This document shows, in pieces, positions 16,648 through 24,897 of a stretch of 64,000 nt of DNA. The stretch's first letter is position 1. Each line of letters begins with the position of its first letter. Made by a program: the position numbers and the translations under genes. Location of the stretch: positions 186,001-250,000 of the forward strand of contig NZ_JACBYS010000007.1 in NCBI RefSeq assembly GCF_013408245.1. Reading direction: 5' to 3'. The stretch comes from Duganella sp. 1224. GTDB taxonomy: Bacteria; Pseudomonadota; Gammaproteobacteria; Burkholderiales; Burkholderiaceae_D. Under the pieces are notes generated by a model. The model saw only the letters and a program-made list of their open reading frames with translations. It ran no database searches and was not told the origin of the DNA.

Positions 16648-17916
16648 TTAAGGCTTGGCGGCTGCTGCGCTCATCACGTTCAGCACCGCCAACGTCATCG
16701 CCTGAGCAGCGGTCTTGATCGACGGTTCCGGCACCGGCGCGTAGTACGGCGAGTGGTTGAAGGCGACCGGCTTGCCGCCCTTGTCGGCCGCCGCCACGTC
16801 TTGCGGAGCGTACACGCCGGTGAAGAAGAACATGCCCGGCACGCCCTGGTTGACGTACTGCGAGAAATCCTCGCTGGCCGTCATGGCCGGCATGCGCGAG
16901 ACGTTGGCGTCGCCGAAGGCTTGCTTCAGCACGCCCTCGGTGCGCGTCACCAGCGCGTCGTTGTTGTCGATGGCGAGGCCGCCCGGAATCAGTTGCACGT
17001 CCGGCGCCGGCGCGTCGGCCATGGCCGCCGAGGCATTGGCGACGCGGCGTACGCCGGCCAGGAGCTTTTCGCGCACCGCCGGGCTGTAGCTGCGGATGGT
17101 GCCGCGCACCCTCACCGTGTCCGGAATGATGTTGCCGACCGTGCCGCCGTTGATGGCGCCGATCGTCACCACGCCGAATTCCTTCGGATCCTTTTCGCGG
17201 CTGATGACGGTCTGCACGTCGACCACGAAGCGCGCGGCGATGGTGATCGGGTCCAGCGCCTTGTCCGGCGCCGAACCGTGGCCGCCCCGGCCCTTGAAGG
17301 TGATCTCGATCGCATCGGAATTGGAGGACACCGCGCCGCTGTTGTAACCGATGGTGCCGTAGGCCAGCGGCCACGAGTGCAGCGCGAAGGCGTAATCGGG
17401 CTTGCCGCCGAAGCGCTGGAACAGGCCGTCATCCAGCATGGCCTTGGCGCCGGACACGGTTTCCTCGGCCGGCTGGCCGATGAACATCAGCGTGCCCTTC
17501 CACTGCGATTTGAGCGCCACCAGCGCGCGCGCGGCGCCCAGCCACGCGGTCATGTGGACGTCGTGGCCGCAACTGTGCGCGGCGCCGTTCTTGCTGGCAT
17601 ACGGCAGGCCGGATTTTTCGTCCATCGGCAGGCCGTCCAGCTCGGTGCGCACCAGCACCATCGGGCCGGCGCCGTTCTTGTAGATGGCCACCACGCCGGT
17701 CTTGCCGACCTTTTCCGTGACCTCAAAGCCGATCTTGCGCATTTCCGCGGCCAGCCTGGCGGCCGTGCGCTCCTCCTGGAAGGCGATCTCGGGATGCGCG
17801 TGCAAGTCCTTGTAGATCGCCTCCAGTTGCGGATACATGCCGTTGATGAGGGTGCCGGCGTCCTGCGCGTGGGCGGCCGCAGCGGCCAGCAGTGCAACGA
17901 TCGGTATGCGTTTCAT
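16648..17916 (-). CDS. Exported M20 family amidohydrolase
   Basis: The 422-residue protein starts with a signal peptide (MKRIPIVALLAAAAAHAQ). The M20D metal centre residues are visible: HSCGHDVHM (metal-binding Cys/His/Asp region), the glutamate pair in IGQPAEE, and a late His in FALHSW. Relatives hydrolyse N-acyl or N-carbamoyl amino acids or amide-linked conjugates (hippurate/IAA-amino-acid hydrolase group). The PAEETVSGA region and the central dimerisation domain are intact, so the gene looks functional. It lies 9 bases downstream of pth on the same strand and may be cotranscribed with it, though the functions are unrelated. Confidence 0.9.
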   Translation of the reverse strand: MKRIPIVALLAAAAAHAQDAGTLINGMYPQLEAIYKDLHAHPEIAFQEERTAARLAAEMRKIGFEVTEKVGKTGVVAIYKNGAGPMVLVRTELDGLPMDEKSGLPYASKNGAAHSCGHDVHMTAWLGAARALVALKSQWKGTLMFIGQPAEETVSGAKAMLDDGLFQRFGGKPDYAFALHSWPLAYGTIGYNSGAVSSNSDAIEITFKGRGGHGSAPDKALDPITIAARFVVDVQTVISREKDPKEFGVVTIGAINGGTVGNIIPDTVRVRGTIRSYSPAVREKLLAGVRRVANASAAMADAPAPDVQLIPGGLAIDNNDALVTRTEGVLKQAFGDANVSRMPAMTASEDFSQYVNQGVPGMFFFTGVYAPQDVAAADKGGKPVAFNHSPYYAPVPEPSIKTAAQAMTLAVLNVMSAAAAKP

Positions 17917-17925
17917 CGGATCCTT

Positions 17926-18507
17926 TCAGTCGGTGTGCAGCTTCATGGTGGCGTTGGGGAACTCCCCTTTGACGATTTGCGGCATGACCAGCAGCGATTT
18001 GTCGATGGCGCGTTCGATCAGGTCCTGGTCCTCGCGGCGCGGGCGGTGCAGCACGAAGTCGGCCACCTGCTGCGCCAGGTTCAAGGTGCGCGGATGGCCG
18101 ATGCCCAGGCGCAGCCGCCAGTAGTCCTGCGTGCCGAGCGCGGCGGTGATGTCCTTCAGGCCGTTGTGGCCGCCCGAGGAGCCGCCTTTTTTCAGGCGGG
18201 CGATGCCGGGCATCAGGTCCAGCTCGTCGTGGACGACCAGCACCTCGTCGGCGGTGATCTTGAAGAAGCGGCACAGCGCGCCGACCGACTGGCCGGAGCG
18301 GTTCATATAGGTCAGCGGCTCCAGCAGATAGACTTCCTGGCCGGCGATGCTGGCCTTGGCGAACATGGCGTTGTACTTGCTCTCGCGCTGCAGGCGCGCG
18401 CCGCAGTCGTTGGCAAGGTTGTCGACCAGCCAGAAGCCGGCGTTGTGGCGGGTTTGTTCGTATTCTGGCCCCGGATTGCCGAGGCCAACGATGAGACGGA
18501 TGGGCAT
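17926..18507 (-). CDS. pth: Peptidyl-tRNA hydrolase
   Basis: Pth cleaves peptidyl-tRNAs that fall off the ribosome and recycles the tRNA. The 193-residue product shows the full signature IVGLGNPGPEYEQTRHNAGFW with catalytic His21. Other family elements are the asparagine of YMNRSGQS, the DELDLMPG segment and GGSSGGHNGLKDI. Gene order prs-rplY-pth is typical of Betaproteobacteria. Here a repeat and a strong terminator separate rplY from pth, so pth probably has its own promoter. Confidence 0.96.
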   Translation of the reverse strand: MPIRLIVGLGNPGPEYEQTRHNAGFWLVDNLANDCGARLQRESKYNAMFAKASIAGQEVYLLEPLTYMNRSGQSVGALCRFFKITADEVLVVHDELDLMPGIARLKKGGSSGGHNGLKDITAALGTQDYWRLRLGIGHPRTLNLAQQVADFVLHRPRREDQDLIERAIDKSLLVMPQIVKGEFPNATMKLHTD

Positions 18508-18566
18508 GGGAATGCAGTCAAATAAACAGCATTATCGCAAACTTTTACCCCGCACTGCGGCCCCAA

Positions 18567-18596
18567 GGGGTCTGACCCCGTACGGGGTCAGACCCC
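18567..18596. repeat. Palindromic intergenic repeat, family 1, copy B
   Basis: Identical 30-base palindromic core to copy A at 6037-6066. The left flank CCCCGCACTGCGGCCCCAA matches copy C, and the right flank GGTTGGGGGT matches copy A. It lies in the rplY-pth gap, just downstream of the rplY terminator in the direction of transcription. Confidence 0.9.
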
Positions 18597-18623
18597 AGCC
18601 TCTGGTTGGGGGTAGACGCACTC

Positions 18624-18650
18624 AAAAAAAAACCCGCCAGAGGCGGGTTT
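18624..18650 (-). terminator. Rho-independent terminator after rplY
   Basis: On the minus strand AAACCCGCC-TCT-GGCGGG is followed by nine Ts. This is a compact GC-rich hairpin with a long U tract, 23 bases past the rplY stop. Confidence 0.9.
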
Positions 18651-18672
18651 CTTCGTCAGAGAGCGAAATCTC

Positions 18673-19263
18673 TTATTCAGCGGCAGCGGCGTCAGCCGAT
18701 ACCTGGCCAGCTGGCACCGACGCGGTGGCGATGGTCAGGTTGTTGCCGTGGGTAACAGCGGTCACGCCTTTTGGCAGTGCCAGGTCGGCAACGTGCACCG
18801 AGTGGCCAACGTCCACGTTGGTCAGGTCAACGGTGATGAACTCTGGCAGGTCGCCTGGCAGGCATTCGATTTCCAGTTCGTTGGCCACGTGGCTGATGGT
18901 TGCGCCGTGCAGTTTCACCGCTGGCGATACGTCAGCGTTGACGAAGTGCAGGGCCACTTTGGCGTGCAGCTTCTTGTTGGCGTCGACGCGCTGGAAGTCA
19001 GCGTGCAGAACCAGTTGCTTGAATGCGTGCATCTGGAAGTCGCGCAGCAGCACTTTCTCTGCCTTGCCGTCGATTTCCAGGTCCAGGATCGACGAGTGGA
19101 ACGCTTCTTTTTTCAGAGCGTGGAACAGGGCGTTGTGGTCCAGGGCGATCGCTACCGGGGCTTCGGTGCCACCGTAGATGATGCCAGGGGTCTGGCCCGA
19201 ATTGCGCAGGCGGCGGCTCGCTCCGGAACCCTGCAGTTCGCGTTTGAAGGCTACTACTTTCAT
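18673..19263 (-). CDS. rplY: 50S ribosomal protein L25, long (general stress protein Ctc) form
   Basis: L25 binds 5S rRNA. The 196-residue product is the two-domain Ctc type: an N-terminal L25 domain (MKVVAFKRELQGSGASRRLR, residues about 1-95) and a C-terminal TL5-like beta domain (about 100-180), ending in an Ala-rich tail. E. coli L25 has only the first domain (94 residues). The start at 19263 gives the conserved N-terminus; the frame is open upstream only through the spacer. It follows prs on the same strand, with a hairpin between them. Confidence 0.96.
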   Translation of the reverse strand: MKVVAFKRELQGSGASRRLRNSGQTPGIIYGGTEAPVAIALDHNALFHALKKEAFHSSILDLEIDGKAEKVLLRDFQMHAFKQLVLHADFQRVDANKKLHAKVALHFVNADVSPAVKLHGATISHVANELEIECLPGDLPEFITVDLTNVDVGHSVHVADLALPKGVTAVTHGNNLTIATASVPAGQVSADAAAAE

Positions 19264-19334
19264 GTGATACTCCAATAAATAACAGGACTTGCGTCCCGTG
19301 TTAGGAAGCGCCCCGCGACCAGGCGCGCTTCGGG

Positions 19335-19370
19335 AAAAACGGCGCGCCCGGCAAAAACCGGGCGCGCCGC
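19335..19370 (-). terminator. Hairpin with U tract between prs and rplY
   Basis: On the minus strand GGCGCGCCCGG-TTTTTG-CCGGGCGCGCC is followed by GTTTTTC. The 11-base-pair all-GC stem with a short T run looks like an intrinsic terminator or attenuator 28 bases after the prs stop. rplY lies beyond it. Confidence 0.75.
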
Positions 19371-19397
19371 CTGAAAAAACGGTGTGTCGCCGACTGC

Positions 19398-20348
19398 TTA
19401 GTCGACGAACAGGGAGATCACGGAATCGCCCTTGATGATGCGCTTGAACGTCTCTGCCAGCAGCGGTGCGCAGGTCAGTTGACGGATCTTGGTGCACTGC
19501 TTGGCCGCTTCCGACAGCGGAATGGTGTCGGTCACCACCAGTTCGTCCAGCGACGAGCTGTTGATGCGGTCGATCGCCGGGCCGGACAGCACAGCGTGGG
19601 TGCAATACGCCACCACTTTCTTGGCGCCGCGCTCTTTCAGCACTTCAGCGGCCTTGACCAGGGTGCCGGCGGTGTCGACCATGTCGTCCATGATCACGCA
19701 GTTGCGGCCTTCGACGTCACCGATGATGTTCATCACTTCGGACACGTTGGCTTTCGGACGGCGCTTGTCGATGATGGCCAGGTCGCAGCCCAGGCGTTTC
19801 GCCAGCGCGCGCGCGCGGACCACGCCGCCGACGTCCGGCGACACGACCAGCAGGTCTTCATTGTGTTTCTTTTGCAGGTCACCCAGCAGGATAGGCGATG
19901 CGTAAATATTGTCCACCGGGATGTCGAAGAAGCCCTGGATCTGGTCCGCGTGCAGGTCCATGATCAGGACGCGCTCGACGCCGGCTTCCTCCAGCATGTT
20001 GGCCACGACTTTGGCCGAGATGGCCACGCGCGCCGAACGCGGGCGGCGGTCTTGACGGGCATAACCAAAGTAAGGAATCGCGGCGGTGATACGGCCAGCC
20101 GATGCACGTTTCAGAGCGTCAACCATCAGGATCAGTTCCATCAGGTTGTCGTTGGTTGGCGCGCAGGTCGATTGCAGAACGAAGACGTCTTTACCGCGGA
20201 CGTTTTCGTTGATTTCAACCATGACTTCGCCGTCCGAGAATTTCGAAACGTTCGCTTTACCGAGGGGGATGCCGAGATTTTTTGCGACTCCCTCTGCCAA
20301 CGCAGGATTAGCGTTGCCGGTAAAAACCATCAGGTTTTCGTAAGCCAT
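19398..20348 (-). CDS. prs: Ribose-phosphate pyrophosphokinase
   Basis: Makes PRPP from ribose-5-phosphate and ATP for nucleotide, histidine and tryptophan synthesis. The 316-residue product has the class I signatures: NENVRGKDVFVLQS near the start, DLHADQIQGFFDIPVDN (PRPP synthetase signature with the metal-binding HAD region), and the PRPP-binding loop DDMVDTAGTL. Length matches E. coli Prs (315). It is placed directly after tRNA-Gln and before rplY on the same strand, the standard betaproteobacterial arrangement. Confidence 0.97.
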   Translation of the reverse strand: MAYENLMVFTGNANPALAEGVAKNLGIPLGKANVSKFSDGEVMVEINENVRGKDVFVLQSTCAPTNDNLMELILMVDALKRASAGRITAAIPYFGYARQDRRPRSARVAISAKVVANMLEEAGVERVLIMDLHADQIQGFFDIPVDNIYASPILLGDLQKKHNEDLLVVSPDVGGVVRARALAKRLGCDLAIIDKRRPKANVSEVMNIIGDVEGRNCVIMDDMVDTAGTLVKAAEVLKERGAKKVVAYCTHAVLSGPAIDRINSSSLDELVVTDTIPLSEAAKQCTKIRQLTCAPLLAETFKRIIKGDSVISLFVD

Positions 20349-20498
20349 TGGGATTCCAGAGAAGTTGTAGAAGATTCTTTGAAGAGCTCGCGCAAGCGGC
20401 GCGACACTGAACTAAAAGGAATGAGGCGCATCGTGCGCCTCACTTTTTGCTCTATCTGGCCGGAGACTAGTGCCTCGACGGTTCCAGATACAAACGAA

Positions 20499-20575
20499 TG
20501 GCAGGGGAACAAGGATTCGAACCTTGGTATGCCGGAATCAAAATCCGGTGCCTTAACCAGCTTGGCGATTCCCCT
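20499..20575 (-). tRNA. tRNA-Gln (anticodon TTG)
   Basis: A 77-base cloverleaf including an encoded CCA. The acceptor stem is AGGGGAA/TTCCCCT, the D arm GCCAAGCTGGTTAAGGC. The anticodon stem is CCGGA/TCCGG with loop TTTTGAT (anticodon TTG). The T arm is CAAGG-TTCGAAT-CCTTG, and the discriminator is G. Lies between ispE and prs, as in many Betaproteobacteria, and may be processed from a shared transcript. Confidence 0.97.
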
Positions 20576-20651
20576 ACGCAACTGACTGCTCGTCGTTACA
20601 GGCCGATATTATACAGCCTTTTTTACGCTTCGCAAAATCTTTTTTGCCGCC

Positions 20652-21521
20652 TCACAACTTCGCGGTGAACATCGGATGCCGTTGCAGCGCTTTGGCTTTC
20701 CAGGCCTTCCACTTCGTCGGCACTTTTGCAAGTACCGCGTCGGCGTCCGCCTCGGTTGCTACCGCACTGAACACACATGCACCGGAGCCAGTCATCCTGG
20801 CATCACCGACAGCCCCGAGCCATTCTACCGCTTCTGCTACCGGCGGGAATAACTTCGTTGCTACCTGTTGCAAGTCGTTCCTTCCAAACCCCGCTGTTAT
20901 GGAGTGGCTGGAAAAGTCCGCTATATTAACCAGCGGCGTGTTCCTTGTCAATTGTTCCGAGCCAAAAATTGCGGCGGTCGGCACCATGACGCCCGGCTCG
21001 ATAACCACATACCAACATTCCGGCGTCGCCACCGGCTGCAGCGCCTCCCCCACGCCCTCGGCAAACGCGTTGTCGCCAAAGAGGAAAAACGGGATGTCGG
21101 CGCCCAGCGGCAGGCCCAGGTCCATCAGCTCCTGCTTGCTCAGGCCGGCGTTCCACAGCCGGTTCAGCGCCAGCAGCGTGGTGGCCGCGTCGGACGAGCC
21201 GCCGCCGACGCCGCCGCCCATCGGCAGCACCTTGTCGATGGCGATGTCGACGCCGCGCGGCAGGCTGCCGCTGCGGCGCAGCACCTCGGCCTGCAGCAGC
21301 TTCGCGGCGCGGATGATCAGGTCACTCTCCTCCGGCACGCCGGGCAGGTCGGTCACGCGGCGCAGCGCGCTGTCGTCGCGCAGCGTGAAGTGCAGCGTGT
21401 CGCCGTGGTCGATCAGCTGGAACACGGTCTGCAGCAGGTGATAGCCGTCGGCGCGGCGGCCGGTCACGTGCAGGAACAGATTGAGTTTGGCCGGCGCCGG
21501 GCAGTTTTTCAGTTCGTTCAT
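20652..21521 (-). CDS. ispE: 4-diphosphocytidyl-2-C-methyl-D-erythritol kinase
   Basis: IspE phosphorylates CDP-methylerythritol in the MEP pathway to isoprenoid precursors. A GHMP kinase: PAKLNLFLHVTGRRADGYH at the N-terminus supplies substrate-binding Lys and Asp residues. The ATP loop is PMGGGVGGGSSDAAT. The third motif is MTGSGACVF. Length 289 residues is normal. The stop of lolB is 9 bases upstream, and tRNA-Gln and prs follow on the same strand. Confidence 0.95.
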   Translation of the reverse strand: MNELKNCPAPAKLNLFLHVTGRRADGYHLLQTVFQLIDHGDTLHFTLRDDSALRRVTDLPGVPEESDLIIRAAKLLQAEVLRRSGSLPRGVDIAIDKVLPMGGGVGGGSSDAATTLLALNRLWNAGLSKQELMDLGLPLGADIPFFLFGDNAFAEGVGEALQPVATPECWYVVIEPGVMVPTAAIFGSEQLTRNTPLVNIADFSSHSITAGFGRNDLQQVATKLFPPVAEAVEWLGAVGDARMTGSGACVFSAVATEADADAVLAKVPTKWKAWKAKALQRHPMFTAKL

Positions 21522-21530
21522 GCCGGCATT

Positions 21531-22130
21531 TTACTGGTCGGACGCGGCGATGACGATGCGGATATTCACATCCTCCACCGCCTCGCCCAGCGTCAGGCGG
21601 GTGACGTCGATGCGCTTGGGCCGGGGCACGGCGGCTTTCTCGTCCTGCCAGTCGATGTACTCCAGCTTCCAGCCATCGCGCGTGACGACGGTGTCGTTGG
21701 CCGGCGAGGCCACGAACGGCTTGCCGTTGCTGTCGGTGGCGTGGCCCTGCAGCCACTCGCGCAGGCCGGACACCGGCAGCGTCCAGCCGAGGATTTGCCG
21801 GGTCAGCGTGTCGACGTCGGGCGCGCTCTGCGCCTGCTTGCCGCTTTCCGTCAGCGTGGCCAGGCGCGGCGTGACCTTGATCACCGCCACCGTCTGCCCG
21901 GTCGGCGAAATCAGCGTGATGCTGGTGTTGTCCTTGTCCTGCTGCCAGTCGTAATTGACGGTCGACGATTCCTTCTTGCCGTCGTGGCTGTAGTTGATGC
22001 TGAGGCGGCCATTCAGCTCGATCTTGTCGCTGTACGGCGCGACCACGGCGGTGGAACGCGGGCCGGAGGTGGTGGCGCAGCCGGCCAAGGCGGCCGACAG
22101 GGCGGCGGCCATCAGGAGGTGTCGTATCAT
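21531..22130 (-). CDS. lolB: Outer-membrane lipoprotein LolB
   Basis: LolB receives lipoproteins from LolA and inserts them into the outer membrane. The 199-residue product has a lipoprotein signal with lipobox LAGC (Cys18). The body matches the LolB fold (SYSHDGKKESSTVNYDWQQD; the ILGWTLPVSGLREWLQG segment is highly characteristic). The start codon abuts the stop of the TPR lipoprotein gene, and ispE follows within 9 bases. The TPR gene, lolB, ispE and beyond form one minus-strand unit. Confidence 0.94.
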   Translation of the reverse strand: MIRHLLMAAALSAALAGCATTSGPRSTAVVAPYSDKIELNGRLSINYSHDGKKESSTVNYDWQQDKDNTSITLISPTGQTVAVIKVTPRLATLTESGKQAQSAPDVDTLTRQILGWTLPVSGLREWLQGHATDSNGKPFVASPANDTVVTRDGWKLEYIDWQDEKAAVPRPKRIDVTRLTLGEAVEDVNIRIVIAASDQ

Positions 22131-23930
22131 TTATATGCTTTGGTTAAGGCGCGCCAGTGTGCTCTTCAGCGCGTCGTTTTTCGGATCCTTGGCCTGGGCT
22201 TCCTTCCACAGCTTCTGCGCGCCGGCCACATCGCCCTTGGCGAACAGCACTTCGCCCAGGTGCACGGCGATTTCCGGATCGGCGCGCAGCGCGTAGGCGC
22301 GGCGCAGGAAGGATTCGGCCTCGTTCAGGTTGCCCATGCGGTACTGCACCCAGCCCATGCTGTCCATGATGAACGGATCGCCGGGCGCCATCTGCATCGC
22401 CTTGTCGATCAGCGCGTAGGCTTCCGGCAGGCGCTCGTTGCGCTCGGCCAGCGAATAGCCCAGCGCGTTGTAGGCGTGCTGGTTATCGGGCGCGGCGATC
22501 ATCACCTGGCGCAGGGCTTTTTCCATCAGCTCGGTGTTGCCCAGCTTTTCCGCCACCAGCGCGAAGTCGTACAGCAGGTCGGGATTGTCCGGATAGCGCT
22601 TGAGGGCGTTTTCCAGCACCTGGTAGGCGGCGCGGTGGTCGCCGGCGTCGCGCAGCAGCTGGGCGTCGGTCTGGAACACCTGGGCCTGGTCGTTGGGATC
22701 GGCCGGCGTCAGCTCGGCCAGCTGCTTGCGGGCGCCGTCGACGTCGCCCTTGCGGGCGGTCAGCACCGCCATCTTCAGGCGCGCGGCGAGATAGATTTTG
22801 GCGTCGCCGCTGTCGACCTTCTCCAGCCAGTTGTAGGCCGCGTCCAGGTCGCCGCGTTGCTCGGCGATCTGCGACAGGATCACCAGCGCCTTGGACGGGT
22901 CGCGCTCGTCGTTCGGATGCTCGCCCAGCACGGTGACGAAGCGGGTGAAATACTTTTCCGCGTCCGGCAGGTTGTCGGCCTGGGTCGACATCACGCCCAG
23001 CGCGTACAGCGTGGCAATGTTGTCCGGCTGGTCTTTCAGCAGGATCAGGAACTGCTTGCGCGCCTCGTCGAACTGCTTGTTGTCGACCAGGATGCGGGCG
23101 TAGGCGGCGCGCACCTCGGTGGCTTTCGGGTACTTGTCGAGGAAGCCGGTCAGCAGCTTGATGGCCGCGTCGATGTCGCCCGACACCTGGGCGTTGGTCA
23201 GAATGGCCAGTTCCGAATCGGGCTTGATGGCCAGCGCCCTGGCCGACTCGGCGCGGGCGCGCGCCAGATCGTTGAGGCCGAACGCGCTTTGCGACAGGAT
23301 CAGGTGGGCTTCCAGCGTGTCGTCGTACGGCAGCAGCACGCGCTCCTGCAGCGCGAAGGCGGCAGCCTTGTCCTTGGCGCGCAGCAGGTATTGCTGCATC
23401 TGGAACATCACCAGCGGCCGCGCGGCCGGCTGGGCTTTTTTCAGCCGTTCCTCGAACACCGCCTCGGCCTCGCCCAGGTCGTCGCCGGCAACGGCGAAGC
23501 CGAGGAAGAATTGCGCCGCCTCGTCCGAGTCCGGCGCCAGGCTGCGCCACAGGCGGATGGCCGACATGGCCTCGCCGTTCTGCTTGGCGGTCAGCGCCAT
23601 TTCGGCGGCGCGGCGCGCCAGGCGCGGGTCGCGGGTCTGCTGCGCCAGCGCCATCATCGTGATGTACGGGCCCTGCCACTGGCCTTTCTTGAATTCCAGC
23701 TCGGCCTTGGTGATGCGGTACAGCAGGTCGCCCGTCAGTTCGTTATTCGGCAGCACTTCCGGCGGCGGCGCCGGCGTGTCGGCGACGGCGGGCTCGGCCG
23801 CTTCCGGCGCGGCCGCCTCGGCAGGCTTGGCGGGCTGCGGCGCGGCGGCGGGCTCGTCCTGCTTGGTTGGCGCGACAGCACACGCCGACAGCAAGGCAGA
23901 CAGGGTTACAATGGCGAAAGCGTTTTTCAA
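22131..23930 (-). CDS. TPR-repeat lipoprotein
   Basis: The 599-residue protein has a lipoprotein signal (MKNAFAIVTLSALLSAC, Cys17), a Pro/Ala/Glu-rich linker (about residues 18-60) and a long array of tetratricopeptide repeats from about 70 to 595. Clear TPR consensus units include YNALGYSLAERNERLPEAYALIDKA and MDSMGWVQYRMGNLNEAESFLRRAYAL. TPR arrays are protein-protein scaffolds. The position before lolB is conserved in Betaproteobacteria, but the partner is unknown. The protein is probably attached to the outer membrane. Confidence 0.88.
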   Translation of the reverse strand: MKNAFAIVTLSALLSACAVAPTKQDEPAAAPQPAKPAEAAAPEAAEPAVADTPAPPPEVLPNNELTGDLLYRITKAELEFKKGQWQGPYITMMALAQQTRDPRLARRAAEMALTAKQNGEAMSAIRLWRSLAPDSDEAAQFFLGFAVAGDDLGEAEAVFEERLKKAQPAARPLVMFQMQQYLLRAKDKAAAFALQERVLLPYDDTLEAHLILSQSAFGLNDLARARAESARALAIKPDSELAILTNAQVSGDIDAAIKLLTGFLDKYPKATEVRAAYARILVDNKQFDEARKQFLILLKDQPDNIATLYALGVMSTQADNLPDAEKYFTRFVTVLGEHPNDERDPSKALVILSQIAEQRGDLDAAYNWLEKVDSGDAKIYLAARLKMAVLTARKGDVDGARKQLAELTPADPNDQAQVFQTDAQLLRDAGDHRAAYQVLENALKRYPDNPDLLYDFALVAEKLGNTELMEKALRQVMIAAPDNQHAYNALGYSLAERNERLPEAYALIDKAMQMAPGDPFIMDSMGWVQYRMGNLNEAESFLRRAYALRADPEIAVHLGEVLFAKGDVAGAQKLWKEAQAKDPKNDALKSTLARLNQSI

Positions 23931-24053
23931 GGGCAGATCCTGGTCAGCAAAGTACGGTCAGATTTTACGCCGATCGCAACACGGGCGGAGTTTGACTAGT
24001 GTAACCAAATATTCCGCTACGGCCAGCATTGCCCCCTCACCCAGACGAGACAG

Positions 24054-24887
24054 ATGCCAGAATTACCAGAAGTCGAAGTTACCCGGCGCGGCGTCGCGCC
24101 CCATATCGAAGACCGCGTGGTGCGCCAGGTGGTGCTGCGCCGCGATGGCCTGCGCTGGCCCTTCCCGGCCGCGCTGCCGCAGCTGCTGGCCGGCCGCAAG
24201 GTGCTCAAGACCGGGCGCCGCGGCAAGTATTTGCTGATCCATTTCGAGCATGGCACGCTGATCATCCACCTCGGCATGTCCGGCCACCTGCGCATCATGC
24301 CGCCAGGCATCGAACCGGAGAAGCACGATCACTTCGATTTGCAGGTCGAGGGCCCGGACGGCCCGCAGGTGCTGCGCATGAAGGATCCGCGCCGCTTCGG
24401 CGCGGTGCTGTGGCACGACGCCGCCGATGGCGAGTTGGAACACCACGAGCTGCTGCGCGAACTGGGCGTGGAGCCGCTGGAAGCGGGCTTCAGCGGCAAA
24501 TTGCTGTACGATCAGACCCGACAGCGCAGCGCGCCGGTCAAGCAGGTGCTGCTGGCCGGCGATATCGTGGTCGGCGTCGGCAATATTTATGCATCGGAAA
24601 GCTTGTTCCGTGCCGGCATCAATCCCAAGACGCCGGCCAGGCGCATCAGCCTGGCGCGCTACGAGAAGCTGGCGCAGGTGGTGCGCGAGGTGCTGGCCGA
24701 GGCCATCGTCCAGGGCGGCAGCACGCTGCGCGACTTTATCGCGGTGAACGGCCAGTCCGGGTATTTCCAGCAGACGTATTTCGTCTATGATCGGGCGGGA
24801 GTGCCGTGCCGCGTGTGCGCGGCGCCGATACGCCAGATCAAGCAGGGCCAGCGTTCCACGTTCTATTGTGTGAATTGCCAAAAATAA
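24054..24887 (+). CDS. mutM: Formamidopyrimidine-DNA glycosylase (Fpg/MutM)
   Basis: Removes 8-oxoguanine paired with C and cuts the backbone by beta,delta-elimination. After Met removal the mature protein begins PELPEVE, with catalytic Pro1 and Glu2. The H2TH region holds LLAGDIVVGVGNIYASE. The C-terminal zinc finger has the pattern CRVC...CVNC (Cys-X2-Cys-X16-Cys-X2-Cys). Length 277 is normal. Divergent from the TPR gene and 10 bases before the dynamin-like gene; mutY follows, so both 8-oxoG repair enzymes sit in one probable operon. Confidence 0.97.
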   Translation: MPELPEVEVTRRGVAPHIEDRVVRQVVLRRDGLRWPFPAALPQLLAGRKVLKTGRRGKYLLIHFEHGTLIIHLGMSGHLRIMPPGIEPEKHDHFDLQVEGPDGPQVLRMKDPRRFGAVLWHDAADGELEHHELLRELGVEPLEAGFSGKLLYDQTRQRSAPVKQVLLAGDIVVGVGNIYASESLFRAGINPKTPARRISLARYEKLAQVVREVLAEAIVQGGSTLRDFIAVNGQSGYFQQTYFVYDRAGVPCRVCAAPIRQIKQGQRSTFYCVNCQK

Positions 24888-24897
24888 GGGCAGACAG

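Noticed and set aside
20868..23999. A 1043-codon open frame on the plus strand
   Set aside because: Antisense to ispE, lolB and the TPR lipoprotein, all of which have clear motifs; the plus-strand product shows only shadow composition.
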